NCBI GenBank assembly: GCA_964517065.1
Contig: CAZFBK010000014.1
Coordinates: forward strand, 1-21,432
Reading direction: 5' to 3'
Length of the DNA stretch: 21,432 bases
From: CAYYYA01 sp964517065
Lineage (GTDB): Bacteria; Patescibacteriota; Patescibacteriia; UBA1558; 2-01-FULL-52-15
Part shown: in pieces, positions 1 to 7,747 of the stretch
Layout of the letters: the number at the start of each line of letters is the position of its first letter
Numbering within the stretch: the stretch's first letter is position 1
Notes under the pieces: generated by a model
Seen by the model: the letters and a program-made list of their open reading frames with translations, nothing else
Databases searched by the model: none
Told to the model about the DNA's origin: nothing
Translations under genes and position numbers: made by a program

Positions 1-351
1 GATCCGGAAGCTTTATTAGCGTTGACCAAAACGAAATTGAAGGCTCAACTACCTGATAATGTCTCCGTCGTTACCTACAGTGATAATTCTTTCAGCTACG
101 CTCTAACTGCTATCAACACCACAACAGAAACAGCTGATGTCAAAGTCCATCTGGAAGCACAGGTCACCACTGGAGCGTTGGTAAAAGACTTCATCAATCC
201 CAAAACACTCCGCGGTAAGACTGTAGCCGAAGCTGAGAAATATCTCGCCGACCAAGGCCTACCAGGAGCCCGCGTGACACTCTCTCCTTTCTGGGTCACG
301 AGAGTTCCGACTTTAGAGGATCATATCGTTATCAAGAGTAGCGCTGAATAA
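1..351 (+). CDS. C-terminal part of a surface or baseplate-J-like protein (5' truncated)
   Basis: The reading frame is open from base 1 and ends at TAA 349-351, so 116 residues of a longer protein are visible. A TTG at 22 could be read as a start, but the frame runs in from outside the window. The visible part is soluble, with beta-rich sequence followed by a segment starting 'LRGKTVAEAEKYLADQ'. That segment resembles a PASTA-like or POTRA-like alpha/beta unit, and it is followed by 'LSPFWVTRVP'. From memory, the order 'L-G-K-s-x-x-EA-x-x-x-L ... PFWV-x-x-VP' occurs at the C-terminus of CPR proteins annotated as baseplate J/gp47-like. I cannot confirm this without the N-terminal part. No membrane segment is visible. 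The gene converges on the leftward surface-protein block and shares a terminator with it. Confidence 0.6.
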   Translation, partial: DPEALLALTKTKLKAQLPDNVSVVTYSDNSFSYALTAINTTTETADVKVHLEAQVTTGALVKDFINPKTLRGKTVAEAEKYLADQGLPGARVTLSPFWVTRVPTLEDHIVIKSSAE

Positions 352-356
352 AAGCA

Positions 357-463
357 AAAAAACAGTCTGACATTGTAATACCACCCCAGGTCTGCTGACC
401 TGCCCCTCCTTTTAAACCTCCCGGGACTAAAAGGAAGGATGGGTGGTGGTCAGACTGTTTTTT
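357..463. terminator. Branched bidirectional terminator between convergent genes
   Basis: A 15-bp perfect outer stem (357-371 with 449-463) encloses a 7-bp stem (380-386 with 441-447). Inside that are two hairpins: 387-392/397-402 with loop TGCT, and 407-414/428-435. The fold is therefore a three-way junction. The outer stem has A-runs on its left and T-runs on its right, so it can end transcription in both directions. It fills the 124-bp gap between the rightward partial gene (stop at 351) and the leftward cohesin gene (stop at 476). The pairing is read directly from the sequence; the terminator role is inferred. Confidence 0.8.
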
Positions 464-475
464 GTTTGTTGGGTT

Positions 476-1975
476 TTAATCTGAGGCCAAATCTTTGATC
501 AGTTGAGCCAAGACCTGCTCTTCTTCTTTGGTTAGTGGCCGCTTAGCTTTAGCTCGTTCCAAAGTTGTCAGCTCTTCTTTCATATGTTGTTGCCACTGTC
601 TAATTGTCTTATCCGGCACCGTAGCAGCAGGACTCGAAGGACGTGCCGGAGCAGGCTGATGGAACCGTTTGAAATGATGATTGAGATACCAGATAATAAT
701 CACCAAAATGATAATCAAACCTAGCATCAGCATCAGTAATAGTAATAGATTAATGCCAAAGATACTACTTTGAGTCAACTGAAGATCAGACACTTCCACA
801 GTCACCCGATCGGTCTCTGGGCTTTTGGCACCATCTGCCTGTTGGGTTATGGCCCAATATCGGTAGGCTCCATGAGCCAAACCTTTGGACCAAACCATGA
901 CGAAATCTCCTTGCTCATCCGTTTTGGTATAGTCATCAGTCACTTTGCCATCGGGATCTTGAACATAAAAGGTAACTTTGGTATTCGGATAGCTATTACC
1001 GGTGACTTTCAACAAATCACCAACGTTCAGCGATGTGGGATAATCAATGAAAACTGGCGCTGCTAAGCTGGCTTTACTCGTAGGCGGCGTAGTGTCTACC
1101 TGAAAGCGGAAATGACTGGTGGCACTCCAACCTGCTTTGTTGCTGAGACGCAAATGGAAATAATGAACACCGTCAGTTATATTATCTACTGAAGTTGAGC
1201 GCACCAGTCCCAGCGATAATTCCTTAGGGTTAGTCGTCGGAGTTTCATCCACCAGATAGCTTACTCCGGTGGCGTCAGAAGGCAAAGCCCAGCTAAAGGT
1301 AGCTGAAGTGCTCTCATACCAGGCATTAGAATCTGAGTGAGATGATGAGGTTATCTGAGGTGCTGCCGGAGCTTTCGGGTCGATAACTACAGGCGCATCT
1401 ACTTTTGAGCCAGCGTTAGGATCTACTGGAACGGGAGTCGCCACATCAGCAGCAATAAGCGACAAACTAGCGCCAGAAACTCCAGTGAGAATATTCGTAC
1501 CAAGACCGTCATTGGCCAAAATTGAAGCGCCTGAAATGCCTAGAGCGGCAGTACCGGCTGCTTTGACTTTGAAATTGACGGTCAAAACTTTGCCGCCATT
1601 ACCGATATAGCCTGGGTTCAGTACCACGCTTTCAAAGGAAACATTACCGGCAGTATTAGAAAAGGTCGGCTCCCGAATCCAAAGGGCAAAAACAGAGCCA
1701 TCTTTGGATAAGCTAGTCACTTCCAATAAACTGGGTGGAAATGTCAACGACCCTGCTACCGTATTCAAGGCTTGATCAGGACTGGAAGCATAGATTGATA
1801 ATTTAAAAGTTGATCCGACTTTATACTCCGCTGTTTTCGGGGACAGCGATAAAGAAGCAGCGTCGGCAGTAGCTGAACCGAAAGTACATAAACTAAAAAC
1901 CAGCACACCGAGTACTATCGGAACAAATCTTCTGACTATATTGCTTAGGGTTATCTCTTTCTTTTTATATACCAC
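476..1975 (-). CDS. Membrane-anchored cohesin-like surface protein with Ig-like domains
   Basis: This 499-residue protein is probably exported and anchored by its C-terminus. Residues 1-39 form a long signal peptide ending 'ATADA'. Residues about 40-178 look like a cohesin-type beta-sandwich, with 'FALWIREP', 'NPGYIGNGGKVLTV' and 'ILANDGLGTNIL' as in CPR cohesin-domain proteins. Two Ig-like segments follow: about 205-295 ends 'FRFQVDTTPP', and about 305-400 reads like an Ig-fold unit. A strong transmembrane helix spans about 407-431, then a 68-residue charged cytoplasmic tail with coiled-coil-like character. The start is GTG at 1975, inside the previous gene, giving a 25-nt overlap; the only nearby ATG is out of frame. 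It is the last gene of the block and lies two genes from a dockerin protein, which it may bind. The domain call is from motif memory. Confidence 0.8.
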   Translation of the reverse strand: MVYKKKEITLSNIVRRFVPIVLGVLVFSLCTFGSATADAASLSLSPKTAEYKVGSTFKLSIYASSPDQALNTVAGSLTFPPSLLEVTSLSKDGSVFALWIREPTFSNTAGNVSFESVVLNPGYIGNGGKVLTVNFKVKAAGTAALGISGASILANDGLGTNILTGVSGASLSLIAADVATPVPVDPNAGSKVDAPVVIDPKAPAAPQITSSSHSDSNAWYESTSATFSWALPSDATGVSYLVDETPTTNPKELSLGLVRSTSVDNITDGVHYFHLRLSNKAGWSATSHFRFQVDTTPPTSKASLAAPVFIDYPTSLNVGDLLKVTGNSYPNTKVTFYVQDPDGKVTDDYTKTDEQGDFVMVWSKGLAHGAYRYWAITQQADGAKSPETDRVTVEVSDLQLTQSSIFGINLLLLLMLMLGLIIILVIIIWYLNHHFKRFHQPAPARPSSPAATVPDKTIRQWQQHMKEELTTLERAKAKRPLTKEEEQVLAQLIKDLASD

Positions 1976-2853
1976 AGCATTACCATCAATAATACTAAGA
2001 TCCCAATAAGTATACTATAGATTGTAGTCCAAGAATATAACTGTCCTGATGTCGGTGGCAAGGAAATGACACGCGTATTCCCCGCATTATCAAACGCCCG
2101 AATAAAAATAGTACTTCTCAAGTTTTGATCTTGCAATTGATATGGGCTGATAGCAGGTATCCAAGCATCAGCTCGTGGCTCAGTCATGGTCCCGCGCAAC
2201 TCTTGGATTTCAAAACGAGAGACTCCAGACTGTTTATCTTGAGTACTAAACGCCACAAAGTGCTTATTATTAAAAATAGCAGTGTCACGAGAGATAATTG
2301 GCGTAAAGTTCTCAGGCTGATCCGTATCATCATTAAAATTCAGGATAGAAGAAGGCGACTCAGTGACAGAAGGATTGACAGCTACACTGGCCTCGCGGAC
2401 AGCTATCGCCACGGCAGTACCTTGACCATCATTAGCATAAGCCTTGATAGCATCCGCTGACAGTATCTCGCTACCTCCGCTCACGCCGGTCAAAACCAGT
2501 GAAAACAATATCGCTTGCCGTCCGGAATACCCACTTGGTATCATACCAGCGAATGGTATGTCCTGTCCTTGTGACGGTACTACTGGTGGTGTGATCCATA
2601 GCGCGACAATCGAATTAGCATTGATTACCCTCTCCAGCTTCAAGGCAGTACCAGTCAGATGAACCGTCCCTTCGAGAGCATTAATACTCTGCCCATCTGT
2701 ATCTAACATAACATCCGCTACGAAGGTATGCTGAAGATTTATCATTGATCCCGGCAAACGCCAAAATAGTTCAGCCGCCTGCACCGACTGAATTAATCCA
2801 CTAAGTAACATGATACTCAGTATAGTCATTAAAATGCTTACCATTTTTCTCAT
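1951..2853 (-). CDS. Second membrane-anchored cohesin-like surface protein
   Basis: This 300-residue protein has a signal peptide (residues 1-26, ending 'SVQA'). A cohesin-like domain of about 130 residues follows, sharing a motif order with the neighbouring 499-residue protein: 'IVALWITPP', then 'GMIPSGYSGRQAILFSLVL', then 'YANDGQGTAV'. An extracellular linker and an Ig-like stretch with 'IFIRAFDNAGNTR' come next, then a C-terminal transmembrane helix (about 274-296) and a basic end 'IKRKR', giving an N-out, C-in topology. The ATG at 2853 lies one base past the dockerin gene's stop (TGA-T-ATG), with an AGGA just upstream as a possible ribosome site. Its 3' end overlaps the next gene by 25 nt, so the three genes are probably translated together. 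Confidence 0.78.
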   Translation of the reverse strand: MRKMVSILMTILSIMLLSGLIQSVQAAELFWRLPGSMINLQHTFVADVMLDTDGQSINALEGTVHLTGTALKLERVINANSIVALWITPPVVPSQGQDIPFAGMIPSGYSGRQAILFSLVLTGVSGGSEILSADAIKAYANDGQGTAVAIAVREASVAVNPSVTESPSSILNFNDDTDQPENFTPIISRDTAIFNNKHFVAFSTQDKQSGVSRFEIQELRGTMTEPRADAWIPAISPYQLQDQNLRSTIFIRAFDNAGNTRVISLPPTSGQLYSWTTIYSILIGILVLLMVMLWYIKRKR

Positions 2854-2854
2854 A

Positions 2855-3787
2855 TCATCCTGTCCAATAAAAGGCCATAATACTAAAATCTGTCAAATCA
2901 ACTTTACCGTCATCATTCAGATCAATCGTCTTCGGTGGATTTGGTCGCTTGTACCAGTAGGCGGAGACTGAGAAGTCCACGATGTTAATACGACCGTCAC
3001 CATTCACGTCACTACGTTCCTTCTTGTCATCTGCTTCTTTGGTGACATTCTTGGTACCTACCGCGAAAGCAACCGTCGCACTATCAGGACTGACCTGAGC
3101 TTCGACGCTCGTCTTAGCCTGGGCCGTGTGCTGACCAATCTCCAAAGGAGCAGTATCATAGCTGTAGACAAAGGCACCGATAGTATCACTTAGAGCTGTC
3201 AGTATCACCTCTTGATCTGAATGCAATCGAATATTGATCCTACTATCTGGAACCGTTTGTCCAAATAAGGTGATTGTATCCCCGCGTTTCACTTGAGCCT
3301 TATCCACATCCAGCGTCGGAGCAATAAAAACATCGGAAATATTGGTGATGACTCCGGAGGTGACAAAAATAGGAAAAGAAAAAGAAGAGGTTCGACGTCC
3401 TTCATTGTCCTGTCCATACAGGGAAAACAAATAGTTACCCGACGCCAATCCGGTCAACGCCACATAAAATTTGGCATCAGGGCCAGCTATAGTCGAGACA
3501 GCAATCTGACCGTCTTTTAATATCGTTATACGGCTCAGCGGAAAAGCACGTCCAGCAAAGGTCACTGAGGTCTGTGCCGGCAATGGAGGCAACGTTCCGC
3601 CGCCCCCACCTCCTCCACCGCCACCTCCGCCCGTTGGTGGCGGAGTGCCTCCACCTGGTGACGGGACGGTCGCGCTAATAGAAATTTGTAAGTCAGATGT
3701 AACGTCTAAAGCCAAAACTACTGGTGCAATAGCCAGTAGCAACAGTCCCACTAGTAAGGGGGTGAAAAATGGTTGGTCTGCTCTCAT
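2855..3787 (-). CDS. Secreted dockerin-bearing protein with Ig-like domains
   Basis: This 310-residue protein has a signal peptide (1-26) and a low-complexity Pro/Gly linker with twelve consecutive glycines (53-64). Two Ig-like or carboxypeptidase-regulatory-like beta domains follow (about 73-150 and 157-240). Residues 260-310 form a dockerin module with two EF-hand-like loops, 'DVNGDGRINIVD' and 'DLNDDGKVDLTD'. Both have Asp/Asn at loop positions 1, 3, 5, 9 and 12, the classic calcium ligands of type I dockerins. Dockerins bind cohesins, and the next two genes encode cohesin-like proteins held in the membrane, so this protein is plausibly tethered to the cell by them. No catalytic domain is visible, so it looks like a scaffold or adhesin. 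It starts three bases after the DUF916-like gene's stop. Confidence 0.85.
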   Translation of the reverse strand: MRADQPFFTPLLVGLLLLAIAPVVLALDVTSDLQISISATVPSPGGGTPPPTGGGGGGGGGGGGTLPPLPAQTSVTFAGRAFPLSRITILKDGQIAVSTIAGPDAKFYVALTGLASGNYLFSLYGQDNEGRRTSSFSFPIFVTSGVITNISDVFIAPTLDVDKAQVKRGDTITLFGQTVPDSRINIRLHSDQEVILTALSDTIGAFVYSYDTAPLEIGQHTAQAKTSVEAQVSPDSATVAFAVGTKNVTKEADDKKERSDVNGDGRINIVDFSVSAYWYKRPNPPKTIDLNDDGKVDLTDFSIMAFYWTG

Positions 3788-3790
3788 GTC

Positions 3791-4795
3791 TCATCGAGAT
3801 CGAGCAGCTACTTTGGCTCGTTTAATAATCCAATGATTATAACGCTTCAAACCTGTACCGAAAATAAAGTAAGCTGCAACCGCTAGTAGTGCGATCAAGC
3901 TTAATAATTGCCACGGGATCATCCAGAGCGCCAATGTTTCACTCACTGTTTGATTGGTCTCACCATAACTCAAAACAATATTGGCAGTATATCTGCCGAA
4001 GTGAAAATGTCGAAGCTCTCTTCCTACCTCAGACCAAAAACCACGCGAGGTAGACTCGGGCAATGCTTGTCCCCAAACGACATTAAATTTGCGGATACTA
4101 GCAGGTAAAATATTACCTTCTGAAGGGTTAGCCGATAAGGTTGCCGCTGTCAGTCCAAAGGTGTTGCGGATCACAACTGAACCTGTCGGTTTAATTCTAT
4201 CTCCGCCATTATTTTGGAAACGATAGTATAGATTGACCGGTTCGGAAGCAAAGATAGACTTTTTACCCTCAGCGAAAAACTCCAAGAGTCCACCTTTTTC
4301 TGAAACTAGCCCAGAGACTTTCAATAACACTAAAATACCTATCCTACCACCGATAGCGACCTGCACTTGGCCCTGCTTCTCTGGCGGCGTGGTGCCGAGA
4401 AAAATAGCAGCAAAATTACCACCCGCCTCAGCATTACTAGGTATCGTAATGCTAAAAGGGATTGTCTGCTTCTCTCCGGGCTTCAGTGTGACTGATCCGG
4501 GAGCAGTAATCCATGTGGCCAGACCATCTTTGGCTGGGATGAAATTTGGCGTTCCGGTCTCGCCTTGGGCTTCAAAATTTTCAAAGGTAGAATAAAAAGT
4601 CTTCTCACTAGCCTCGTCATTAGTTACCACAAATTCACTATGAACGGTCGTACCAGGATTACCAGTGATTTCTAATCGTACGGGAGAGACTGTCACCGCC
4701 TGTACAGATGTTAACGGCAAAGTCAAAAAAAGTGTCAATGTAAAGAAAAAAACCGCACCGACTAACGTTTTTTTCTGCGGGAGACTTTTTGGCAT
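3791..4795 (-). CDS. DUF916/WxLIP-like membrane-anchored surface protein
   Basis: This 334-residue protein has a signal peptide (1-33, ending 'SVQA'). The mature part starts 'VTVSPVRLEITGNPGTTV', followed by a beta-sandwich with 'LKPGEKQTIPFSITIPSNA' and 'GGNFAAIFLGTTPP'. This pattern is that of bacterial DUF916-type or NEW3/PapD-like Ig domains. A second beta domain covers about 165-285. A C-terminal helix at about 293-313 and a very basic tail fix the protein in the membrane. In Gram-positive bacteria, DUF916/DUF3324 proteins are partners of WxL surface proteins. Here the two genes just upstream encode secreted proteins with a conserved C-terminal domain, which makes an analogous pairing possible. 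No Shine-Dalgarno site is visible before the ATG. Confidence 0.72.
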   Translation of the reverse strand: MPKSLPQKKTLVGAVFFFTLTLFLTLPLTSVQAVTVSPVRLEITGNPGTTVHSEFVVTNDEASEKTFYSTFENFEAQGETGTPNFIPAKDGLATWITAPGSVTLKPGEKQTIPFSITIPSNAEAGGNFAAIFLGTTPPEKQGQVQVAIGGRIGILVLLKVSGLVSEKGGLLEFFAEGKKSIFASEPVNLYYRFQNNGGDRIKPTGSVVIRNTFGLTAATLSANPSEGNILPASIRKFNVVWGQALPESTSRGFWSEVGRELRHFHFGRYTANIVLSYGETNQTVSETLALWMIPWQLLSLIALLAVAAYFIFGTGLKRYNHWIIKRAKVAARSR

Positions 4796-4833
4796 TGAAT
4801 CAGAGGTAAGTAATTATTGACTCTAAGGACAGT

Positions 4834-5907
4834 CTAAAATGTAGCAGTACCTGTATAGGTTAGCGTCGCGGTATAAGAGCCCGCTTCTGTGGTAGCAAGT
4901 ATGTTCGCAATATAGCGTGCAGAGTAAGTAGTGTTGGCCGATGCGCCTGAAGCAGAAGCAACTTGACTGCTCGTATTCACATCAGCAGCGTAAGCAAAGC
5001 CGGCAGCAGCATACGGCGCCGTGACAGTACCCGAACCACCAGAAGCCGCAAACCGTGCACCAAACTGTTCAGTACCAACACTGGAAGCAGTGTTTGATCC
5101 ACCAATGGCATTAATAGAATTTAAGCCTGAAGTTAACGTTGCTCCTTTGACAGAAATCACGTAACCACTAGCAGAGTTAGTAGCTGCAATCACATTATGA
5201 GCTGTCTGCTCTGAAGTGTCACCGGCAGTATCTCCAGTTGCAAAGCGGGCATTAGCAGCAGTCAAAGTACCGAACCCAATTGTGTTATCAGAAACGCTGA
5301 AACTAAGTGACTGACTGACCGTTGCTGACACAGCTACTTGGTCATCAGCAATCAAATAGACTGAGATGGTACCTGTATCGCCGAAAGAACCAGTAATGGC
5401 AATATCATACTGAGTATTATTGGTCGTTGCATTCGTTGAGTTCGTACTGTCATAGGTAATAATAATTTTATCACTTGCAGCTACAACTGCAGATCCGATA
5501 CCATCAGATGGAGCTGTCAACGTTAAAATTCTTTGTTGAGTACCAGAAAAAACCGCTCCCCAAGCAGTAGCCGAAGGTGAAGCAGCTAAGGTCTCTGTGC
5601 TTTCTAAACCTGTACTTGCACCGTGGGTAAAACTTACAGTACCAATGGTTTTACTCGTAAAGTTAAAGTCGGCAGGAAAGGTGATAATAATAGTGTCGGT
5701 GTTATCAGCAGCGCCTGTCGGTGTAGTGAATTTCAAAACATGGCTAGACAAAGTAGAAACCTTCGAGCTCGACATAGTATCCGACAACGCTGTCAGTGCA
5801 GCTGCTTGCGCAATAGGCACCGCAGCGAGAAATGAATGCATAATCCAAGCAGATACAGCTACAATCAAAAAGGAGGAACGAACTATTTGATTAATTTTTT
5901 GCTTCAT
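4834..5907 (-). CDS. Secreted surface protein, WxL-like organisation (paralogue A)
   Basis: This 357-residue protein is rich in Ala, Ser and Thr, has a signal peptide (1-36, ending 'AQAA') and has no other membrane segment. Residues 37-197 form a beta-rich region that begins 'ALTALSDTMSSSKVSTLSSH'. The C-terminal 160 residues (198-357) align without gaps to the end of the upstream gene at about 70% identity by my count. They open with 'LSFSVSDNTIGFG' and end on alternating beta strands 'YTATLTYTGTATF'. The last strands resemble the end of a WxL domain but lack its tryptophans. It has its own promoter at 5951-5979 and is followed by the DUF916-like gene. It may be an abundant coat or envelope protein; no function is proven. 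Confidence 0.75.
   Translation of the reverse strand: MKQKINQIVRSSFLIVAVSAWIMHSFLAAVPIAQAAALTALSDTMSSSKVSTLSSHVLKFTTPTGAADNTDTIIITFPADFNFTSKTIGTVSFTHGASTGLESTETLAASPSATAWGAVFSGTQQRILTLTAPSDGIGSAVVAASDKIIITYDSTNSTNATTNNTQYDIAITGSFGDTGTISVYLIADDQVAVSATVSQSLSFSVSDNTIGFGTLTAANARFATGDTAGDTSEQTAHNVIAATNSASGYVISVKGATLTSGLNSINAIGGSNTASSVGTEQFGARFAASGGSGTVTAPYAAAGFAYAADVNTSSQVASASGASANTTYSARYIANILATTEAGSYTATLTYTGTATF
4837..5316 (-). repeat. Paralogous 160-codon domain, copy A
   Basis: This segment encodes residues 198-357 of the secreted protein at 4834-5907. It aligns without a gap to 6001-6480 in the next gene. By hand count 112 of 160 residues are identical. The two copies lie in the same orientation about 1.16 kb apart, so they are a tandem gene duplication with fused, unrelated N-terminal parts. 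Confidence 0.85.
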
Positions 5908-5950
5908 ACTTTTCTGTGTTTATAAATTAGTAGCTATTTTTTCTGTCAAA

Positions 5951-5979
5951 ATTATACCACAAAACCAGAAACTATCCAA
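5951..5979 (-). promoter_or_regulatory. Promoter for the 357-residue surface protein and downstream genes
   Basis: On the minus strand, TTGGAT (5974-5979) and TATAAT (5951-5956) are separated by 17 bp. A TGG just before the -10 makes it an extended -10 box. Transcription would start near 5944, giving a leader of about 37 nt before ATG 5907. It sits in the 90-bp gap 5908-5997, the longest inside the surface-protein block. The adhesin/cohesin half of the block can therefore be expressed on its own. Confidence 0.7.
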
Positions 5980-5997
5980 CGCCGGATCTATAGACGA

Positions 5998-7299
5998 CTA
6001 AAACGAGGCGCTAATAGTATAGGTATACGTCCCCTGATAGGATCCAGCTTCGGTAGTAGCCGTAATATTAGCCAAGTAGCGTACCGAATAGGTCGTGGCT
6101 GTCGACGAGCCAGAAACAGACGCCACCTGACTAGCGGTGGAAGCATCGGCGGCGTAGGCAAACCCCGAATCTGCATAAGGTGCTGTCACAGCACCAGAGC
6201 CTCCTGTGGCGGTCATTCTAAGCCCAAATTGTTCAAAACCTACAGCAGAGGCGGTATTACTGCCGCCGATCGCTGTCACAGTATCTAGCCCTGATGTCAG
6301 GGTTGCACCTTTGATGGTGATAACATAACCACTGGCCGCACTGGTGGCTGCTACCAACTGATGAGCCTCAACCTCAGAGTTGTCGCCATTAGTATCTCCC
6401 GTTGCAAAGCGAGCAGCTGATGAACTCAGTGGTCCAAAGCCGATAGTATTATCTGAAAGGGAAAAGCTCAACGTCTGTCCTCCGGCAATTGTTGCCTGTG
6501 GATAAACAGTATACGTATAGTTTGTCGCCGAGCTAGCATTCGTTACTCGAAAACAGTAGGTACCAGCATCGGTCGCAGCTGCGAGAGCTTGGACACTGTA
6601 CTCTAATTCTACGAACGAATCGCTGGGAACCGATAAGCTGGCTACTTGACTAGAAGTATCTTTGACACCGGCGTTGGAAGTTAAAAAAGTTTTATTGGTA
6701 TCAGTCACACCACCGATGCCAGTAGCAATATTTGTCGTATCATTACCGTCCGTGAGGTTTGTAGAGTTTGCCATATCCCAATCTCCTCCGCCAGCTCCGA
6801 CGTCGGTCCAACTGACAATAGCTGAGCAGGTACTGACTAATAAACCATACTCCAGACGAAACTGCTGGGCGGAATAAGCAAATCGTGTACCGCCCGAATT
6901 AGAAATTTCTAGACGCAAACGTTTGGTCGTCAGCTCAGGAAAACTAGCAAATAAGGTATCCTGAGTACCACCGGTGGCTGAGGTGGCTGCCGCCTCAGAG
7001 CCATCGTCTTGGCGCCAGTGATAGTGAACCTGCTCGTATTGCGGCTTTGTCGGCTCAAAGAGAAATTTCAAAATACCCATCAGACCATAAAAATTCGTCG
7101 TTGTGGCTTGGGTATTGGCTGTCTGACCACCGGCGTGAAACACGGTAAAATTAGTTGTAGTTGATCGGCCACCGATGCTATTCAACTGATGCTGAAGGCC
7201 GAAGTTAGTGGAAGATGCAAAATAAGCCTGTGCTACTGGAGTGCTATACCAACTACAGACATAGATCGCGACTAACAATAAAACGAATAAACGTCTCAC
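5998..7299 (-). CDS. Secreted surface protein, WxL-like organisation (paralogue B)
   Basis: This 433-residue protein has a signal peptide (1-25, ending 'PVAQA'). The N-terminal part has the 'STNFGLQHQLNSIGGRSTTT' type of repeat-like opening, then 'YHWRQDDGSEAAATSA' and 'KRLRLEISNSGGT' (about 91-140), a beta domain I have seen in many secreted CPR proteins. Two cysteines (in 'VSTCSAIV' and 'GTYCFRV') could form a disulphide. Residues 274-433 are the 160-residue C-terminal domain shared with the downstream gene at about 70% identity. There is no membrane anchor, so the C-terminal domain may bind the envelope or the DUF916-like partner. It starts 7 nt after the stop of the small membrane protein gene and is part of the same transcript. 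Confidence 0.75.
   Translation of the reverse strand: MRRLFVLLLVAIYVCSWYSTPVAQAYFASSTNFGLQHQLNSIGGRSTTTNFTVFHAGGQTANTQATTTNFYGLMGILKFLFEPTKPQYEQVHYHWRQDDGSEAAATSATGGTQDTLFASFPELTTKRLRLEISNSGGTRFAYSAQQFRLEYGLLVSTCSAIVSWTDVGAGGGDWDMANSTNLTDGNDTTNIATGIGGVTDTNKTFLTSNAGVKDTSSQVASLSVPSDSFVELEYSVQALAAATDAGTYCFRVTNASSATNYTYTVYPQATIAGGQTLSFSLSDNTIGFGPLSSSAARFATGDTNGDNSEVEAHQLVAATSAASGYVITIKGATLTSGLDTVTAIGGSNTASAVGFEQFGLRMTATGGSGAVTAPYADSGFAYAADASTASQVASVSGSSTATTYSVRYLANITATTEAGSYQGTYTYTISASF
6001..6480 (-). repeat. Paralogous 160-codon domain, copy B
   Basis: This segment encodes residues 274-433 of the secreted protein at 5998-7299 and is the partner of 4837-5316. The conserved core includes 'SDNTIGFG', 'RFATGDT', 'IGGSNTAS', 'PYA..GFAYAAD' and 'ATTEAGSY'. 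The upstream parts of the two proteins do not align, so only this module was kept. Confidence 0.85.
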
Positions 7300-7306
7300 T
7301 GTGAGA

Positions 7307-7726
7307 TTATTTTGAAGAGTTAATAACGTTCATCACCTGTGCCTTCGGTCCTACTGCTTCCCAATACGATATTTTCGCTCGATCAATCATCAGGAAATTC
7401 TCCGGAGCAGAAACTTCTTGGGTGCCACGTTTGATCAAATTACTCGTAGTCGTCTCACCGACAGTCACTGATTGGATATAATAGACATCAGTCAGCTTCA
7501 TCGTACTATGAGTCAGACCGCGTAGATGACCGTAGAGAACTTGATCGTTATCAAGATAAACAGCTATATAACCTGATGAATATGTCAGGCCTAAAGTCTG
7601 TAAACGAATAAATAATCCCGGTCCGGCCAACAATAAAATTACTAAGAGTGCTAGACATATCACCGTAACCCGAATACCGATAGCTTGCTGTTTAAATGAG
7701 TCGAAAGAAAATATTTTTTTGGCCAT
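7307..7726 (-). CDS. Small membrane protein of a conserved CPR-type family
   Basis: This 139-residue protein has a basic N-terminus and one transmembrane helix (about 18-40). A soluble beta domain of about 95 residues follows on the outer side. The segments 'GYIAVYLDNDQVLYGHL', 'TDVYYIQSV' and 'NLIKRGTQEVSAPENFLMIDRAKISYWEAVG' fit a family I remember from many CPR genomes, with the pattern 'L-V-K-x-G-x-E-x-x-x-P-E-D/N-x-x-x-I-x-R-x-x-I-x-x-W-E'. Its function is unknown to me. It lies between a larger membrane protein (21 nt upstream) and secreted paralogue B (7 nt downstream), so a role in envelope assembly fits the context. Confidence 0.7.
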   Translation of the reverse strand: MAKKIFSFDSFKQQAIGIRVTVICLALLVILLLAGPGLFIRLQTLGLTYSSGYIAVYLDNDQVLYGHLRGLTHSTMKLTDVYYIQSVTVGETTTSNLIKRGTQEVSAPENFLMIDRAKISYWEAVGPKAQVMNVINSSK

Positions 7727-7747
7727 ATATTTGTTTTATAAAAGAAA

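Noticed and set aside
770..1066. Rightward ORF of 98 codons inside the 499-residue cohesin gene
   Set aside because: It lies wholly opposite a gene with clear signal peptide, domains and membrane helix; its product has no coherent features.
5908..5997. A terminator after secreted paralogue B
   Set aside because: Only a 4-bp hairpin is seen and no T-run follows; the gap is explained by a promoter.
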